Positions 40,317-51,982 of a stretch of DNA of 64,000 nucleotides are shown one piece after another; position 1 is the stretch's first letter, and each line of letters starts with the position of its first letter. The notes below the pieces were generated by a model that saw only the letters and a list, made by a program, of their open reading frames with translations, made no database searches and was not told where the DNA came from. Made by a program: the position numbers and the translations under genes. The DNA comes from Salvia splendens. Taxonomy: Eukaryota > Streptophyta > Magnoliopsida > Lamiales > Lamiaceae. The stretch is taken from assembly GCF_004379255.2 (NCBI RefSeq), contig NC_056039.1:24503883-24567882 (forward strand). The letters are read 5' to 3'.

Positions 40317-42888
40317 TCACTTGTTCCTCCTGCTCCTTCGCGGGGCAGGCTTTGGTGCAGGTGGTTCCGTTGGTTGTTCTTCCTCTGTCTCGGACTGGTT
40401 TCCTTCAGGCTCGGCCGACTCCTCGGCATCTCCGTCCTCTTGTTTCTCCTCTTCTGTTTGGGGTCCTTGTGATCCGACTTCCTGGCCTCCGTGGCTGCTT
40501 GTACTAGGTTCTCGTACTAACTTTTCAGTAGCTAACTCCCTCAAGATTCCTTCCATCACAGTTGCCAAACGGTTCAACTCCGCCCTTACTTTCCTATTTT
40601 CATCGGCTAACTCCGCCACTGCTTTTTCCAACCTCTCCTGCCTCTGCTTCTGCGCTGGTGTTCCCTGGGCTGCCGTCGCTCTCCCAGCTGGTATAGCTTC
40701 TTCTCCCATCGCGTAGAAATATGGTATGCCCTGCCTCGTGTAAACGGTGTTCGTTCGGACGAACAATGGTGTATCAAAGAGGCCAGGAGGGTCGACCATC
40801 GTCAAGGGGGATAAGTCCTCTCCCTCCGAGATAGCTATGTTGTTCTTGACAAAAACTTCAAATATATGGCAGAGGGAGAGGTTCCTCGCTGGGTGGGTGG
40901 CGATGAGGTGACACTGGTACGCGGTCTAGAATCCTAGATGTAATTTCCTTCCGCGCTTCGCGCACCACATAAGGTATAACTCTGTCATTGATGTTCTTAC
41001 CGCGGAGTTCGACTGCCCCAACGAATTGAAATCCAGGTAAAGCTGTACCAGACGCAAAATCGGGTTGTTGAAGTGGACTGAGCGGGAAATCGTGGACTGG
41101 AACTGCCCTGCGTCAGGGTGAGTAAGTTCCTCCCAGGCTTCCTGGGGCTCAAATTCGATGTGCCTCCGGGGAATTCCCCTCTCCCTGCTTCTCCATTCTG
41201 GCCCTATGACCTCTCCTAAACTACACATTCCCAATCTGACCGTCCACTCAATCAAGCTCATGCTCACCTCTCTTCCGAATACCCTAAAGGTTATGGACTC
41301 TTCACCCAGATCCGTAGTGACCTTGAATCTAAAGGTAGTGAAAAACTCATTTGCCAGCCTTATAGGTATACTCGGATCCCCATTCTCCAACAACCAATCA
41401 AAACCCAACGCACGCAAATGCAACAAGAGAGGCTCACGGGAATTCAATTCATCAAGTGCTGGGAAAAAGAGTACCTTCCCACTCTTAATCTGCTTGCTGC
41501 CGTCGTCCTTGTCATCAAACGCATACTGCAGCTTTTTAGTGCTGAAGTGCTTCATGTCTTCTATTAGCTCGTCAGTGAGCTCCACCTTCCAACGCCGGTA
41601 CTTCAATCTTTCCACGGGAGGATGCATCAACTCTCGATGGTTGTGTGGGAGCTGCTTCTCGCCATACTCCTCGTCCTCTAGGGAGGCGTCGCTTTCTGAC
41701 CCCGATTCTTCACTTGCGGTATACTCACTGTCACTCGGCTCCTTTCGGCGCGGTGGGGCTCTCTGATCTGACTCTGTGATGGCGATGCCGGTGTTGACCG
41801 TGCGTTGCTTCTTGCTGCTTGGTTTCTTCTTAACAGGGGTTTTCCCCTTCCTTTTCCTCTCCTTGCGGCATCTGTCCTCATCTCCGTCTTCATTTTCCTC
41901 TTGTCTCTCCTCTGTTGGTGTTGAAGTCTCCTTCTGGGCAGTAGACTGGGTCTCCAAGCGGATATGGGTATTGTCATCTCCTGGCTCTGGGTGACCTACT
42001 GACCCCGATGCGAGGTCCAGACCCTCAGCCAACGTGTCAGTTTCTTCTCTCTGGTCACTCGGCGTGGGTGAGACCACCTCGGTTGCTGTCGAGGCATCTT
42101 TCAAGTTGGTAGCCGACAAGGATTCCTCCCCAGGTTTTGTAGGAGTAGCCCTGTCTTCTTCACTAGAGATTTCCAACACACTTGCTGCCGTGTTTGCTCC
42201 TGCCTTGCTGGATGTCCATTTCCCGAGGCATCTTTGCGATACTCTCTTTGGCTTCAGCCGTTTTACCTTAGGATCACCTTTCAACACCAATTTTCTTTTA
42301 ACTGCTTTCGGTTTCAATACTGGTGGTACCACCTGCTCTGGTTCCGCTGGTTGTACCTCGGTATCCTTCTCCTCGATTTGTGTATCACTCCCCCTGCTTC
42401 TGGCTGGGGAGTCACCGACTTCGGCTCTTCCTCTTCGGTCTGTTTCTCTTCCACCTTGTCTACTGGCTGGTGGGCTAGGCCTTCTGGGTCGTTCCTTGTA
42501 CCAGCTTCTTCACTCTCTCCTACTGCCTCCGATGCGAGGTCCAGACCCTCAGCCCTCTTGGCAGTGCCATCTTCCATCCTGGTTACCTCGTTCAAAAGCT
42601 CCTCAAACTCCTAATCAGTCATAAGGACTTTCTTTCTGGCCGTTTCGTTCAGTTCTATCCCCTCCCTTTCTATTTCTTTTCTGGTGGGATTGTTGAGGAA
42701 GTTGGAATGGAATTCGGTGGGTGCACTGTGGGTTGAACATTTGTTTCTGGGGTAGGTACTATCGGGGTTCCTTCGGTCATGCTTGATCCGCCTGCGATTT
42801 GGCTAAAACCCACCAACACAGCCGCCCAATCTTCAGTCGGCGGTTGTATTTCTGGGGTTTCATCTCGGAGGTTTGAAGAGGGTCTCAC
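40317..42888 (-). pseudogene. Env-position ORF of the minus-strand family B element
   Basis: The minus frames 42888-42670, 42595-42314, 42332-40926 and 40805-40317 form one long ORF of about 850 codons, broken by frameshifts. The N-terminal half is Pro/Ser/Glu-rich and acidic with basic patches (RKERKRKGKTPVKKKPSSKK), probably nuclear-targeting. The folded part (about 41590-40926) reads LLLHLRALGFDWLLENGD, LANEFFTTFRFKVTTDLGE, ITFRVFGREVSMSLIEWTVR and LYLDFNSLGQSNS. The end is a coiled coil (AVAELADENRKVRAELNRLA) and an acidic tail. It matches the plus ORF at 49.2-49.8 kb. From memory it resembles the ATHILA ORF-1 / plant transposon-protein group. I see no signal peptide or membrane segment. 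Confidence 0.75.
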
Positions 42889-43047
42889 CGAGGCTTGTTT
42901 GTTGGCCGCTTTCTTTAAATCAACTTGTTGGGGAAGTGTGTCTCCGGGTAGAAGGTTTTTTGTAGCATCCCCCTCTTTTTCTAATTCACCATCTGAGAAT
43001 TCCTCTGTACTGGCTGGTAGTTGAGCCCATGCAGCTCCAATAAATTC

Positions 43048-43545
43048 TTATTTCTGACAAAAGTTCATAATTGCTTTTTCTATCTCTTCATCAGTCAACC
43101 CTTGGCTGCTGATCAGATCGCACCATGCAGCTGCTTCTATATCAGCCTGTCCATACACATCCAACGCTTGGAGTTTTTCCTGCAATAATTCGGTCTCAAG
43201 AAAATCTTGAACTAGGGGGTCAATTACATCAACATAGCATAGATTTTCAGAATCGATAGGCTTCTTCATGGCCTCATTGATATCAAAAGTAAATTTCTCC
43301 CCATGAAAATCAATGCAAATTGTTCCATCAGCCATGTCTACTATCGTCTTGGCTGTCCTTAAAAATGGTCTCCCTAACAATATACCGCTAGACTCCCTAG
43401 CTTCAGACTCACTCATCTTGATCACATAAAAGTCAGCAGGATAAGTAAAATCGTGCACTCTCACCAACACGTTTTCTAACACACCCTCAGGATTTATGCA
43501 TGACCTATCAGTCAGTTGGATTAATACCCTAGTGGCACTTCCTCC
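43048..43545 (-). pseudogene. Misplaced protease fragment, minus strand
   Basis: The minus frame gives VLIQLTDRSCINPEGVLENV, SSGILLGRPFLRTAKTIVD, FDINEAMKKPIDSENL and a tail ending EEIEKAIMNFCQK. This is the C-terminal half of family B protease plus linker. It follows an integrase C-terminus (43862-43546) and precedes the env-position ORF, so it is out of order. The active-site segment itself is absent. Confidence 0.85.
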
Positions 43546-43862
43546 ACCACACACGACTCAGAATTATCCCTAAAAACCTTCACCTGATGACCATTAACAA
43601 GAAAAGGAGTAGAGTTCAAGGCACTTCCCTGGATTTCCACAGCTTTGTTTGCTCGATGACTGACAACAGTGTACGGCCCTATCCACTTGGACTTCAGCTT
43701 CCCAGGCATCAGCTTGAACTGGGATTGGAAAAGGAGGACCTTCTGACCCACTTGTAGTTCCTTGACCCGGAGGTTCTTGTTATGCCAGAGTCTTGTCTTC
43801 TCCTTGTACCACATTGCAGACTCATATGACTCCAGTCTTAGCTCCTCCAGCTCTTGAAGTTG
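43546..43862 (-). pseudogene. Integrase C-terminal fragment, minus strand
   Basis: The minus frame reads [57 protein letters not shown] and FLVNGHQVKVFRDNSESCVV. This is the extreme C-terminus of family B integrase, matching 46995-47330 of the plus copy. It is about 105 codons, cut at both ends. The left junction runs into protease sequence and the right junction meets plus-strand protease head to head. Confidence 0.88.
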
Positions 43863-44304
43863 CAAGATGACAGAGCCAGCAGCAAGGGAGTGAAGTGGAG
43901 TTCTACTGGGAAGGCCGTTCCTGTCCACGGCCAACACTATAATTGACGTCCGTAATGGGACGATCAACTTGGATTTTAATGGAGAGCAGTTCACGTTCAA
44001 TATTGATGAAGCTATGAAGAGGCCAGCGGACAGAGAACACGTGTATTCAGTAGACGTAACTGAGCCGCTAGTACATGAATATCTGGAGGAAGAATTCCTA
44101 CAAAGGCAGTTCACTGACTCCGCTGCAGATGAAGAGGTCGAGAGAGAAGTCGCCGAATGGTATGAAGCCATGAAAGTCGGTGAAATGGATGACCAAGCCA
44201 TCGCAAAAGCGATGATGGATTTTTGCGAGCGCCCGCGACCAGCTGGGTCAAGCGTGAAGGCTCAAGTGTCTAGCCTCGAAAAGTTGCCTGATCATGGAAA
44301 GTAA
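43863..44304 (+). pseudogene. Protease C-terminal part, plus strand
   Basis: Plus-frame reading gives KMTEPAARE, stop, SGVLLGRPFLSTANTII, then FNIDEAMKRPADREHVYSVD and a tail VAEWYEAMKVGEMDDQAIAK. It is the same half of protease and linker that is present in inverted orientation at 43048-43545, but from a clearly diverged copy. Further stops (44302 and 44445-44452) separate it from RT. Confidence 0.85.
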
Positions 44305-44346
44305 CTAAGAAGAGAAGCAGAAGAAAATCCACTGCCTACTGAAGTG

Positions 44347-45860
44347 CCGAAACCCGCGAAGGAGTTAAAGCCCCTTCCAGCACATTTAAAGTACGCCTAT
44401 CTGGGGGAAGACGAAACAATGCCAGCCATCATCAACAGTCAGTAGACCTAGAGGCAGGAAAACAGATTGATGGAAGTACTAAAGCGCAACCAGAAAGCCA
44501 TAGGATGAAAGCTGACAGATCTGGTGGGCATCAGCCCAGACTTTTGCATGCACCACATCAAATTGGATGAAGGAGCTAAACCGCATCGTGACCAGCAACA
44601 CAAACTCAACCCCCACATGAGGGAAGAATTGCTCAAGGAGATAGTCAAGCTGGTCTCCATAGGAATCATATACTCCATCCCTGATAGTAACTGGGTCAGC
44701 CCAGTGCATATGGTGCCGAAGAAAGGAGGAATCCAGGTCGTAAAAAATGAGAAAAATGAGTTGATCCCAACACGGCCAGTCACTGGGTGGAGGATGTGCA
44801 TCGACTACAGGAAGTTGAATGCGGCCACGAAGAAGGATCACTTCCCTCTGCCATTCATTGACCAGATGCTTGAGAAATTGGCGGGAAAGCAATATTTCAG
44901 TTTCCTTGATGCGTACAGTGGCTATTTCCAGATCGCAGTGAATCCAGAGGACCAAGAGAAGACCACTTTCACATGCCCTTTCGGCACCTATGCCTAAAGG
45001 AGGATGCCGTTTGGCCTATGCAATGCCCCGGGCACTTTCTAAAGATGCATGATGAGCATCTTCTCTGATTTGTTGGAAGACTACATAGAGATCTTCATGG
45101 ACGATTTCACCGTCTATGGGGACACATTTGATCAGGGGCTATATAGCCCAAACAGAGTACTGGAAAGGTGCCGGCAGAAGGACTTGGTTTTAAATTTCGA
45201 GAAGTGCCATTTCATGGTTACCGAAGGAATAGTCTTAGGCCACGTGGTGTCAAGCAGAGGGATAGAAGTGGATCAAGCAAATGTGGCAGTTATAGAGAAA
45301 CTCCCGTACCCGACGAATCAAAAGGAGATCAGAGCCTTCTTGGGTCTTGCGGGCTTTTATAGAAGATTTATCAAAGATTTTGCGAAGATAGCCCAGCCCT
45401 TGACAAGGCTGCTCCAGAATGAGGTGGAGTTCGAGTTCTCTAATGATTGTAAAGCTGCGTTCCAGCTATTAAAGGACAGACTGATTAGCTCTCCGATCAT
45501 ACGTGCCCCCGGCTGGAATCACCCATTCGAGGTGATGTGCGATGCAAGCGACTATGCAGTAGGGGCGGTCTTAGGTCAAAAGATCGAAGGAAAGAGTTAT
45601 GTTATCTTCTACGCTTCAAAGACTCTAAATCAAGCGCAAAAGAATTATAATACGACCGAGAAGGAGATGCTGTCCGTAGTCTACACCTTTGAGAAGTTCA
45701 GGCCCTACCTACTGAGGGCAAAGGTGATAGTCTATACCGACTATGCGGCCATCAAGTACTTACTGGCAAAGAGGAGTCTAAACCGTGTCTGATCAGATGG
45801 GTCCTCCTATTACAAGAGTTTGACTGGGAGGCGGTTGACAAGAAGGGAGGCGAGAACAGA
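44347..45860 (+). pseudogene. Reverse transcriptase and RNase H of family B
   Basis: RT frames 44347-44997 and 45049-45792. Motifs: DFCMHHIKLDEGAKPHRDQQ, GWRMCIDYRKLN, FPLPFIDQMLEK, the catalytic FMDDFTVYG (about 45097) and FLGLAGFYRRFIKDFAKIAQ. RNase H follows with FEVMCDASDYAVGAVLGQ and [20 protein letters not shown], and [11 protein letters not shown] carries another acidic residue. Stops at 44506, 44996 and 45041 fall at ordinary Trp, Tyr and Gln positions. Another follows NRV at 45789. It would copy element RNA into DNA. Confidence 0.92.
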
Positions 45861-47340
45861 GTGGTTGATCATTTAAGCCGGATTATGCAAGAAGATAATG
45901 GGGAAGCTATTTCTGACGCTTTCCCTGAGGAGCATTTATATCTGATCAAGGCAACATCTGAATTTCTATGGATAAACCTAGCTGAAGGGATTGATCAAGC
46001 TGACCGAGGAAGAGAGATCCATCAAAGGCAACAGGAGCCATGGTTTGCGGACATGGCCAACTATTTAGTGACGGGCGAGTTGCCCAAAAATGATGAAGTT
46101 ACAAGGGCGCAGAAGCAGAAGCTCGAGAGCGACTTCTGATACTTCTATTGGGATGATCCTTACTTGTGGAAGATAGGGGCGGATCAAGTCATCTGACGCT
46201 GTATACCAGATTGGGAACAAGAGGACATATTGGTCCATTGCCACACACTAGCTTGTGGCGGTCACTTTGATCCAAAGAAGACAGCTCGGAAAGTGCTTGA
46301 TTGCGTATTTTACTGGCCCTCCATCCATAAAGACGCCTACGAGTTCTGCAAGAGATGCCTAAGATGCCAGCTGACGGGAGGGATCTCTACAAGAGATGCG
46401 ATGCCACAGATCCCCATAATAGTATGTGAGATATTCGATGTATGGGGAATGGATTTCATGGGACCCTTCCCATCTTCTGAAGGCAATCTCTACATTCTGG
46501 TGGCAGTGGACTATGTGTCCAAATGGATAAAGGCGAAGGCGACGAAGATGTGTGAGTCCAGGGAGGTGGCCAAGTTCTTAAAATCAAACATCTTTACCCG
46601 GTGCGGGGTACCGCAAGCCATCATCTCTGATCAAGGGACTCATTTCGTCAACAGAACCATCGAAGCTTTGATGAGGAAGTATGGCGTCCGTCACCGCCTG
46701 TCCACACCTTACCACCCACAGTCAAATGGCCAGGTTGAAGTGTCGAACAGAGAGATCAATGTGATTTTAGAAAAGACGGTCAACCCCAAGAGGAAAGATT
46801 GGAGCCGTCGTCTGGAGGACGCGCTTTGGGCTTACATGACCGCTTTCAAAATGCCGATCAGAATGTCCCCCTACCGGCTGGTATTTGGGAAGATGTGCCA
46901 TCTGCCTGTGGGAGTCGAGCATCAAGCTTTCTGGGTGATCAAACAATTGAACCTGAATGCCGAGTCTGGTGCTGAAGAGAGAAGATTGGAGCTGCAAGAG
47001 CTTGAGGAGCTCCGCCTTGATGCTTATGATTCTGCCATGTGGTATAAGGAAGACAAAGATGTGGCACGACAAGAACCTTCGCAAGAAGGAGCTCAAGGTG
47101 GGCCAAAAAGTGCTACTTTTCCAGTCAAGACTCAAGCTGATGCTTGGGAAGTTGCGGTCAAGGTGTATCGGCCCCTATACCATCATCGCCATCAGAGCAA
47201 ATGGAGTAATCGAACTCCAAGGAAGCGATTCTGATTCGCCTTCCTTTTTGGTGAATGGGCATAGGGTAAAGCCATATAGAGATGGAATGGAGGTGTGTGT
47301 GGTGGACGACATTCCACTGCTCTTGCCTAACTCTCTCTAG
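45861..47340 (+). pseudogene. Integrase of family B
   Basis: Frames 45861-46139, 46230-47234 and 46957-47340. It has the HHCC zinc-binding segment ([11 protein letters not shown] ... CKRCLRCQ) and the DDE core: first Asp in [11 protein letters not shown] (about 46450), second in [10 protein letters not shown] (about 46630), Glu in [11 protein letters not shown] (about 46737). The C-terminal domain reads [20 protein letters not shown] and FLVNGHRVKPYRDG after a frameshift near 47060. Stops at 46139 and 46195 are CGA-to-TGA changes. Integrase would insert element DNA into the genome. Confidence 0.92.
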
Positions 47341-47970
47341 TGAAGCATGTAAAATGGGTGACTGGGTACTCTTGGGTAGTCTGCTTGATCAAGCAACAAA
47401 TTTCTAAACCTACAAAACTGATCAAGTGACGTCCTAAGGGCACCCAGTCAAGTCCTTGGTAGTTAGTGTAAATATTTTTCGTGTTATTAGTTTTTAACTC
47501 TTAGGAAATTAAAAGTTGGAAAAAAGGAAGAAACTGATCAAGTGGTTAATATTTGAGTATTCATCTGGAAACAATTGTCCACTTGATCAGTTGAAATTTA
47601 AATTTAATTGGTGGGTTACAGTGGTTGAATTGATCAGGGCAGGGTGATGACAGGACGCGTGCACTCATTGAAAAGGTATCGGAGAGCGCTAACTGCTGCA
47701 TTGGAAAGTCATACTGGAGAAAGGAAGCGTATCAGGAAAACTATGCCAACTGTCGCTCTGAAAAAAGCACGCCTATACTCGAAGCGTTGCAGGGATCTCA
47801 ACAGTCGGGATCTCAGTATAAAAGGCAGCTTTCTGAACCGTATTTCACTTTTGCCTAATCGCCTACAGTACACTGAATTTGCCCTCACCCATACCTCTCA
47901 AAGCTTCAAAACCCTTTCCCAAGTTATCATCCCCTCCACAGAAACCACCCACAGCAATCACCAGAAAAAA
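47341..47970 (+). other. Spacer before the env-position ORF, with TATA box
   Basis: It contains several TTGATCAAG/CTGATCAAG words and a good TATA match, TATAAAAGG, at 47817-47825. That lies about 150 bases before the likely ORF start at 47971. A frame open from 47644 runs through it but has no recognisable domain. Confidence 0.45.
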
Positions 47971-50301
47971 ATGAAAATCACGCAAATCAACACTTTCTCC
48001 TCATCTTTAAGGGCCGGCACCAGCAGTGGTGACCGAAGACCCTCGCCCCCAGCCCAAACGGTACCAGAAACCCCCGACCCTTCCACACCAACCACCGCAG
48101 TCCCTCCGTCACAACCTAGCATCGCCGCTCCACTTCCTACAGTGGACCCGGCTGCCTTGAGGCGCCTAGAGAATATCCTCCGTAGCATACCCACCGAAAC
48201 AGATCCGACGGCGGCTTACGCCACCCTAAAAGCCCAGCTCAGAATTTTCCGGTCTAAGGACCCTGCTCCGACTCCCGTACCCCAAAACCCTTCATCTTCT
48301 CCTCCCAAAACACAATCTCCCCCTAATGCCTCTAAACCTACTCCCATTTTCCCGCTGGTACAATACAGCGGAGACGACACCGACGAAGAAGAGGAAGGAG
48401 CGCAGCCTTTTGCCCTCCAGTCGAAGGAGCGAACCACCAGCAGAGGGTACACCTGCCCAAACCATCCCGTCGCCACCGAGTGGCGGGGGTTCTACTTCTT
48501 CCCACGGGCCACAACCGATAGAGGTTGTGGACATTGACGATGATGATAAGGAAGATTTTCAGCCGCTTCCCAGCGACTTTCTACTTCAACAGAGGGAGGC
48601 TGACTGGAATATTCTCCACATTGTGGAGAACGAACCAGAGGGGGTAGAGGAACAACCGCTGTTCCGCCGGACGTGCCGAATGACAATGGACCAGCTGTTG
48701 GAGAAGACAGAGGCCTTGAGGTCCAATCGACCGAGGGTGGAGGAGGAGACGATAGAACAGAGACCCTGCGTAGTGCGGCGACTTGTGGATGAGGAGGAGC
48801 CAGTGAACCATGGGGCCGCTGAGGCCGTTGATGAATGTGAGGTTGTTGAGGACAGCCGTGTGAGAGCTGAAAGAGAGAGAAAGAGGAAGGGGAAGGAGAT
48901 AGCTCACCCTCCCCCTAAGAAGATACGCCCTGCCAAGGTGGGGATTGTGATCACCGACGCCTACCAACCTACCTCCCCTCAGGAAGGAGATGAGGGCAGT
49001 GATACCGGGGGCTGGGAGCTCCGATGGACCCGGACGTCCCGGAGGCAACAAGGAAGGCCTGCAACTACTCCAAACCGACTGTGTCATTGACCGCAAACCT
49101 CCTCCACCAGATGCTGGAATTCGACAACCCTAAGTGGCAGAAGGAGGTCCACTAGAGAGTGACTACCCAGAAACGACTGAAGGCCGGGAAGAGACTCTAC
49201 CAACCATCCGTGGAGAAGATCCGGGTTGAGGAGAAGTTTGTCGAGTACATTACCGGCATTGGATTTGAGTGGTTGTTGGAGGTTGATGAGACTCCCGTAC
49301 CGGAGGTTCTGGCCAAGGAGTTTTTCACGTCTTTCCGGTTTACCGGCAGTACAGACTTGGAGGCCAGGAGCGTCTTCTTCAGGGTGTTTGGCCGCGGGCA
49401 AAAGATGAGCTTAAACGAGTTCTCCATTAGGATGGGACTCTATACAGATGCCCAGGTAGCCAACGGGGAATGGTTCGGGCATGATATCGGCCTTCCTCAA
49501 AGGAAGCCTGACTTTGATCAGCAGGCCGTCTGGCTAGCCTTATGCAATGGACGTGCCCCAGCTTTTCAAAACCTCTGAATCCAGAGGAAATCACATTGCT
49601 AATCCAGCCCTCCGCCTAGCCCAGTTCTACCTCAGCTGCAACCTCCTTGGTCAAGCCAACACGATGGCTATTATAACCCTGGCCGAGCTCTACTTCATGT
49701 GGAGCATGCGAAAGAACAGGAAGGTCCATCTTGGCTTCTGGCTGGCCTACTCTATTAATCAAATTGCTCCCGCCATTTAAACATTTGCCACCTCCTTGGA
49801 GCCTATGTGAGGAGAAACTGGACTGTGTAGTGTGTCGGACGTACCCTTCTTTGCCCCAACCCCGAACTATTTGACCTGGATTTCTTTTTTAGAATATAGG
49901 TACTTGAGAAGAAGCTAGGAGGGAAGTTCCGCTTTTATGCCTCGGGCAGGCGGGAGCAACAAAATGATCAGCTAGAGAAGAGGAGGAGGTCTGTTGAACG
50001 CCCTGCGAGCCCTGGCAAGCAACAGAGGAAAAGGCTGGATTTGGTGCCCACTGCGGGGACTGAGCAAGAGGAGGCTGCTCAAGCTGAAAATGGATGGAAG
50101 CTCCGCATGGAGCAGATGTTGACGCAGCTGGTGGAGAATTTCCATGCTCTACTGGTCATGCTGACCAAGTTGCTGGAGGTAATCCGCAATCAAGCCACTG
50201 TCAGGCAACAACCACCTCCCTCTACAAGCTCTCCTCCAGTCCGGCGTACCTCTTCCAGGCATCCTTCTACTTCTCCTGGTAAACCTTCTCGAAAGAGTTA
50301 G
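47971..50301 (+). pseudogene. Env-position ORF of the plus-strand family B element
   Basis: Frames 47971-48420, 48410-49090, 49159-49578, 49547-49780 and 50041-50301. The likely start is MKITQINTFSSSLRAG (47971). A Pro/Ser/Thr-rich N-terminus (PSPPAQTVPETPDPSTPTTA) leads to an acidic middle with a basic patch (RAERERKRKGKEIAHPPPKK). The folded part is VEYITGIGFEWLLEVDET, KEFFTSFRFTGSTDLEARSV, FRVFGRGQKMSLNEFSIRMG and LYLMW-like LYFMWSMRKNRKVHLGF. The order and motifs equal those of the minus-strand copy. Function is unknown; the slot after integrase is where plant Athila/Calypso elements carry an env-like gene. No transmembrane helix is evident. Confidence 0.75.
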
Positions 50302-51982
50302 TAAACCCCCCCTAACTCAGCTCATTTCAAAACAATATCTATTTTTATTTTGATGTTGGTCTGTAATAACTAATATTTTGTTCCATTTTCACACTTAGAC
50401 CTTTGTCAGGTCTAAGTGTGAGAAGTTTATGCATGTTTTGCTCGTTTTTGACTACCTATGTGTTTTTGTTCATATTTTTCTGTTTATTGGCATGCTTTGA
50501 TTTTTTTGGCACTATCTCCCACTTAGCCCAGTGTCTGGTCTAAGTGTGATAAGTTTTCCTTGGTTTGTCTGTCTGTGCCGTTGCCTAACCCTTTTTCCAC
50601 TGCATCACGCCACTCGAGGGTGAGTTCATATGCAGTGGGAGGGGGAGGGTTAGCCTAATTGAATCATTCATGTCAACTTATAAAAGATGCAAAAATATTA
50701 GATAGAAATAATTAGGGCAGTATGCACGCAATTGGATAAATGAAAGATATAAATGCTTTGGGAAGAGTAAGAAAAAGGACTTATTATGTTTACATGTACA
50801 AACTTGATTGCTAAACTTGATCAGTTTGAACGACGCAAGTATGATGGAAATGCTCAATTTTATAACCTTCTGTGAAGCCTCTCTATATGTGAGTTATAAG
50901 CCAAAGTAGAACACTTTCTACTGTTTTTTACAAAGAAAAAATACGAGAGGCTACTTTTTAATATTTAGATTAAAATTGCACAAGTAGTAAGGACTAAAGG
51001 CAATAGGACTTAACCATTTAAGCCTTTTCTTCCTTCGTTTCATGAACCTGCCTCATCAAATAAGACATCCCCTAGTTAACCATGGTGAGCCCACATACAC
51101 TTTTACCCGTCTTTTGAAACCGAAACCCACATTTTTATATTTTTGTATCACGTGAGGAAAAGGGGTCAAAGAGGTGAATTATTTCAAAAGAAAAAGGGAT
51201 AGCAATAGAATAGCCGAAATAAAAGGGTAGCCGGGTTGAGCAAGTTAGTCAATCAGGATGATCAAGTTGAAAAAAAAATATTGTTGAAAGAAGTTGAGAA
51301 AAGTTTGAGAAAAGAGGGCAGGAAAAAGTGTAACCTGGCCCTGTAAGTCGAAAGTTAGGGAATAAGCCAAAAATTATAGGCTAAAGGTCGTAACTTGACC
51401 AAGTGAGATATCCAGTGGCAAAGTAATTACTCAGCCTGATCCAGCAAGTTTGTTAAGATCTTTGGTCTCTTGACTCATGTGTTTTTCTTTTCACAGTTTA
51501 TATTTTTAACTTAGAACCCCTAGGACCCTATCCTAACACATTACTCCCCCTAAGCCCTATTACAACCAAAACAAAGACCTTAAGGAACTATCTTGTGCAG
51601 TCTGATTCGAGGTATTAAACTTGAGGCAATTACTGAGTGAACAGTCCTAACATCTCTGGTGAGAAATGAGTGACTGAGTGAATCCAACAGTTGGTTTAAA
51701 TTGAGCAATCTTGACAAACTGACACCTTGATCAAGTGAACGCGAAAGGGAAGAAATATAAGCTGCTGGCAAATGGATTGACCTCGACCTTGGGTATGATT
51801 GTTGGAAGTTTATTCGGTTTTATGCATCTATGTGAATATGTGTCTATGTTTTGAGTCTTGTTTTTTCTTTTCGTCTTCTTTTACTTTCTTGGAATGAGTA
51901 AACCATGCCTGAAATTTGCCTTATCTTTTTCTTTTCTTTTTCTTTATACTTGGGGACAAGTATGTTTTAAGTGTGAGCAGTT
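50302..51982 (+). other. 3' untranslated region of the plus-strand family B element
   Basis: No gene. It starts with two hairpins (50390-50420 and 50520-50546). A long AT-rich stretch follows with TGATCA motifs. It ends with CTTGGGGACAAG (51950-51961) and AAGTGTGAGCAGTT (51969-51982) directly before the LTR. The pattern repeats the 3' UTR of the minus-strand copy, although most of the intervening sequence has diverged. Confidence 0.75.

Noticed and set aside
41158..42624. Plus-strand frames of 72-202 codons opposite the env-position ORF
   Set aside because: Antisense shadows of the minus-strand ORF, which has the homologous counterpart at 48-50 kb.
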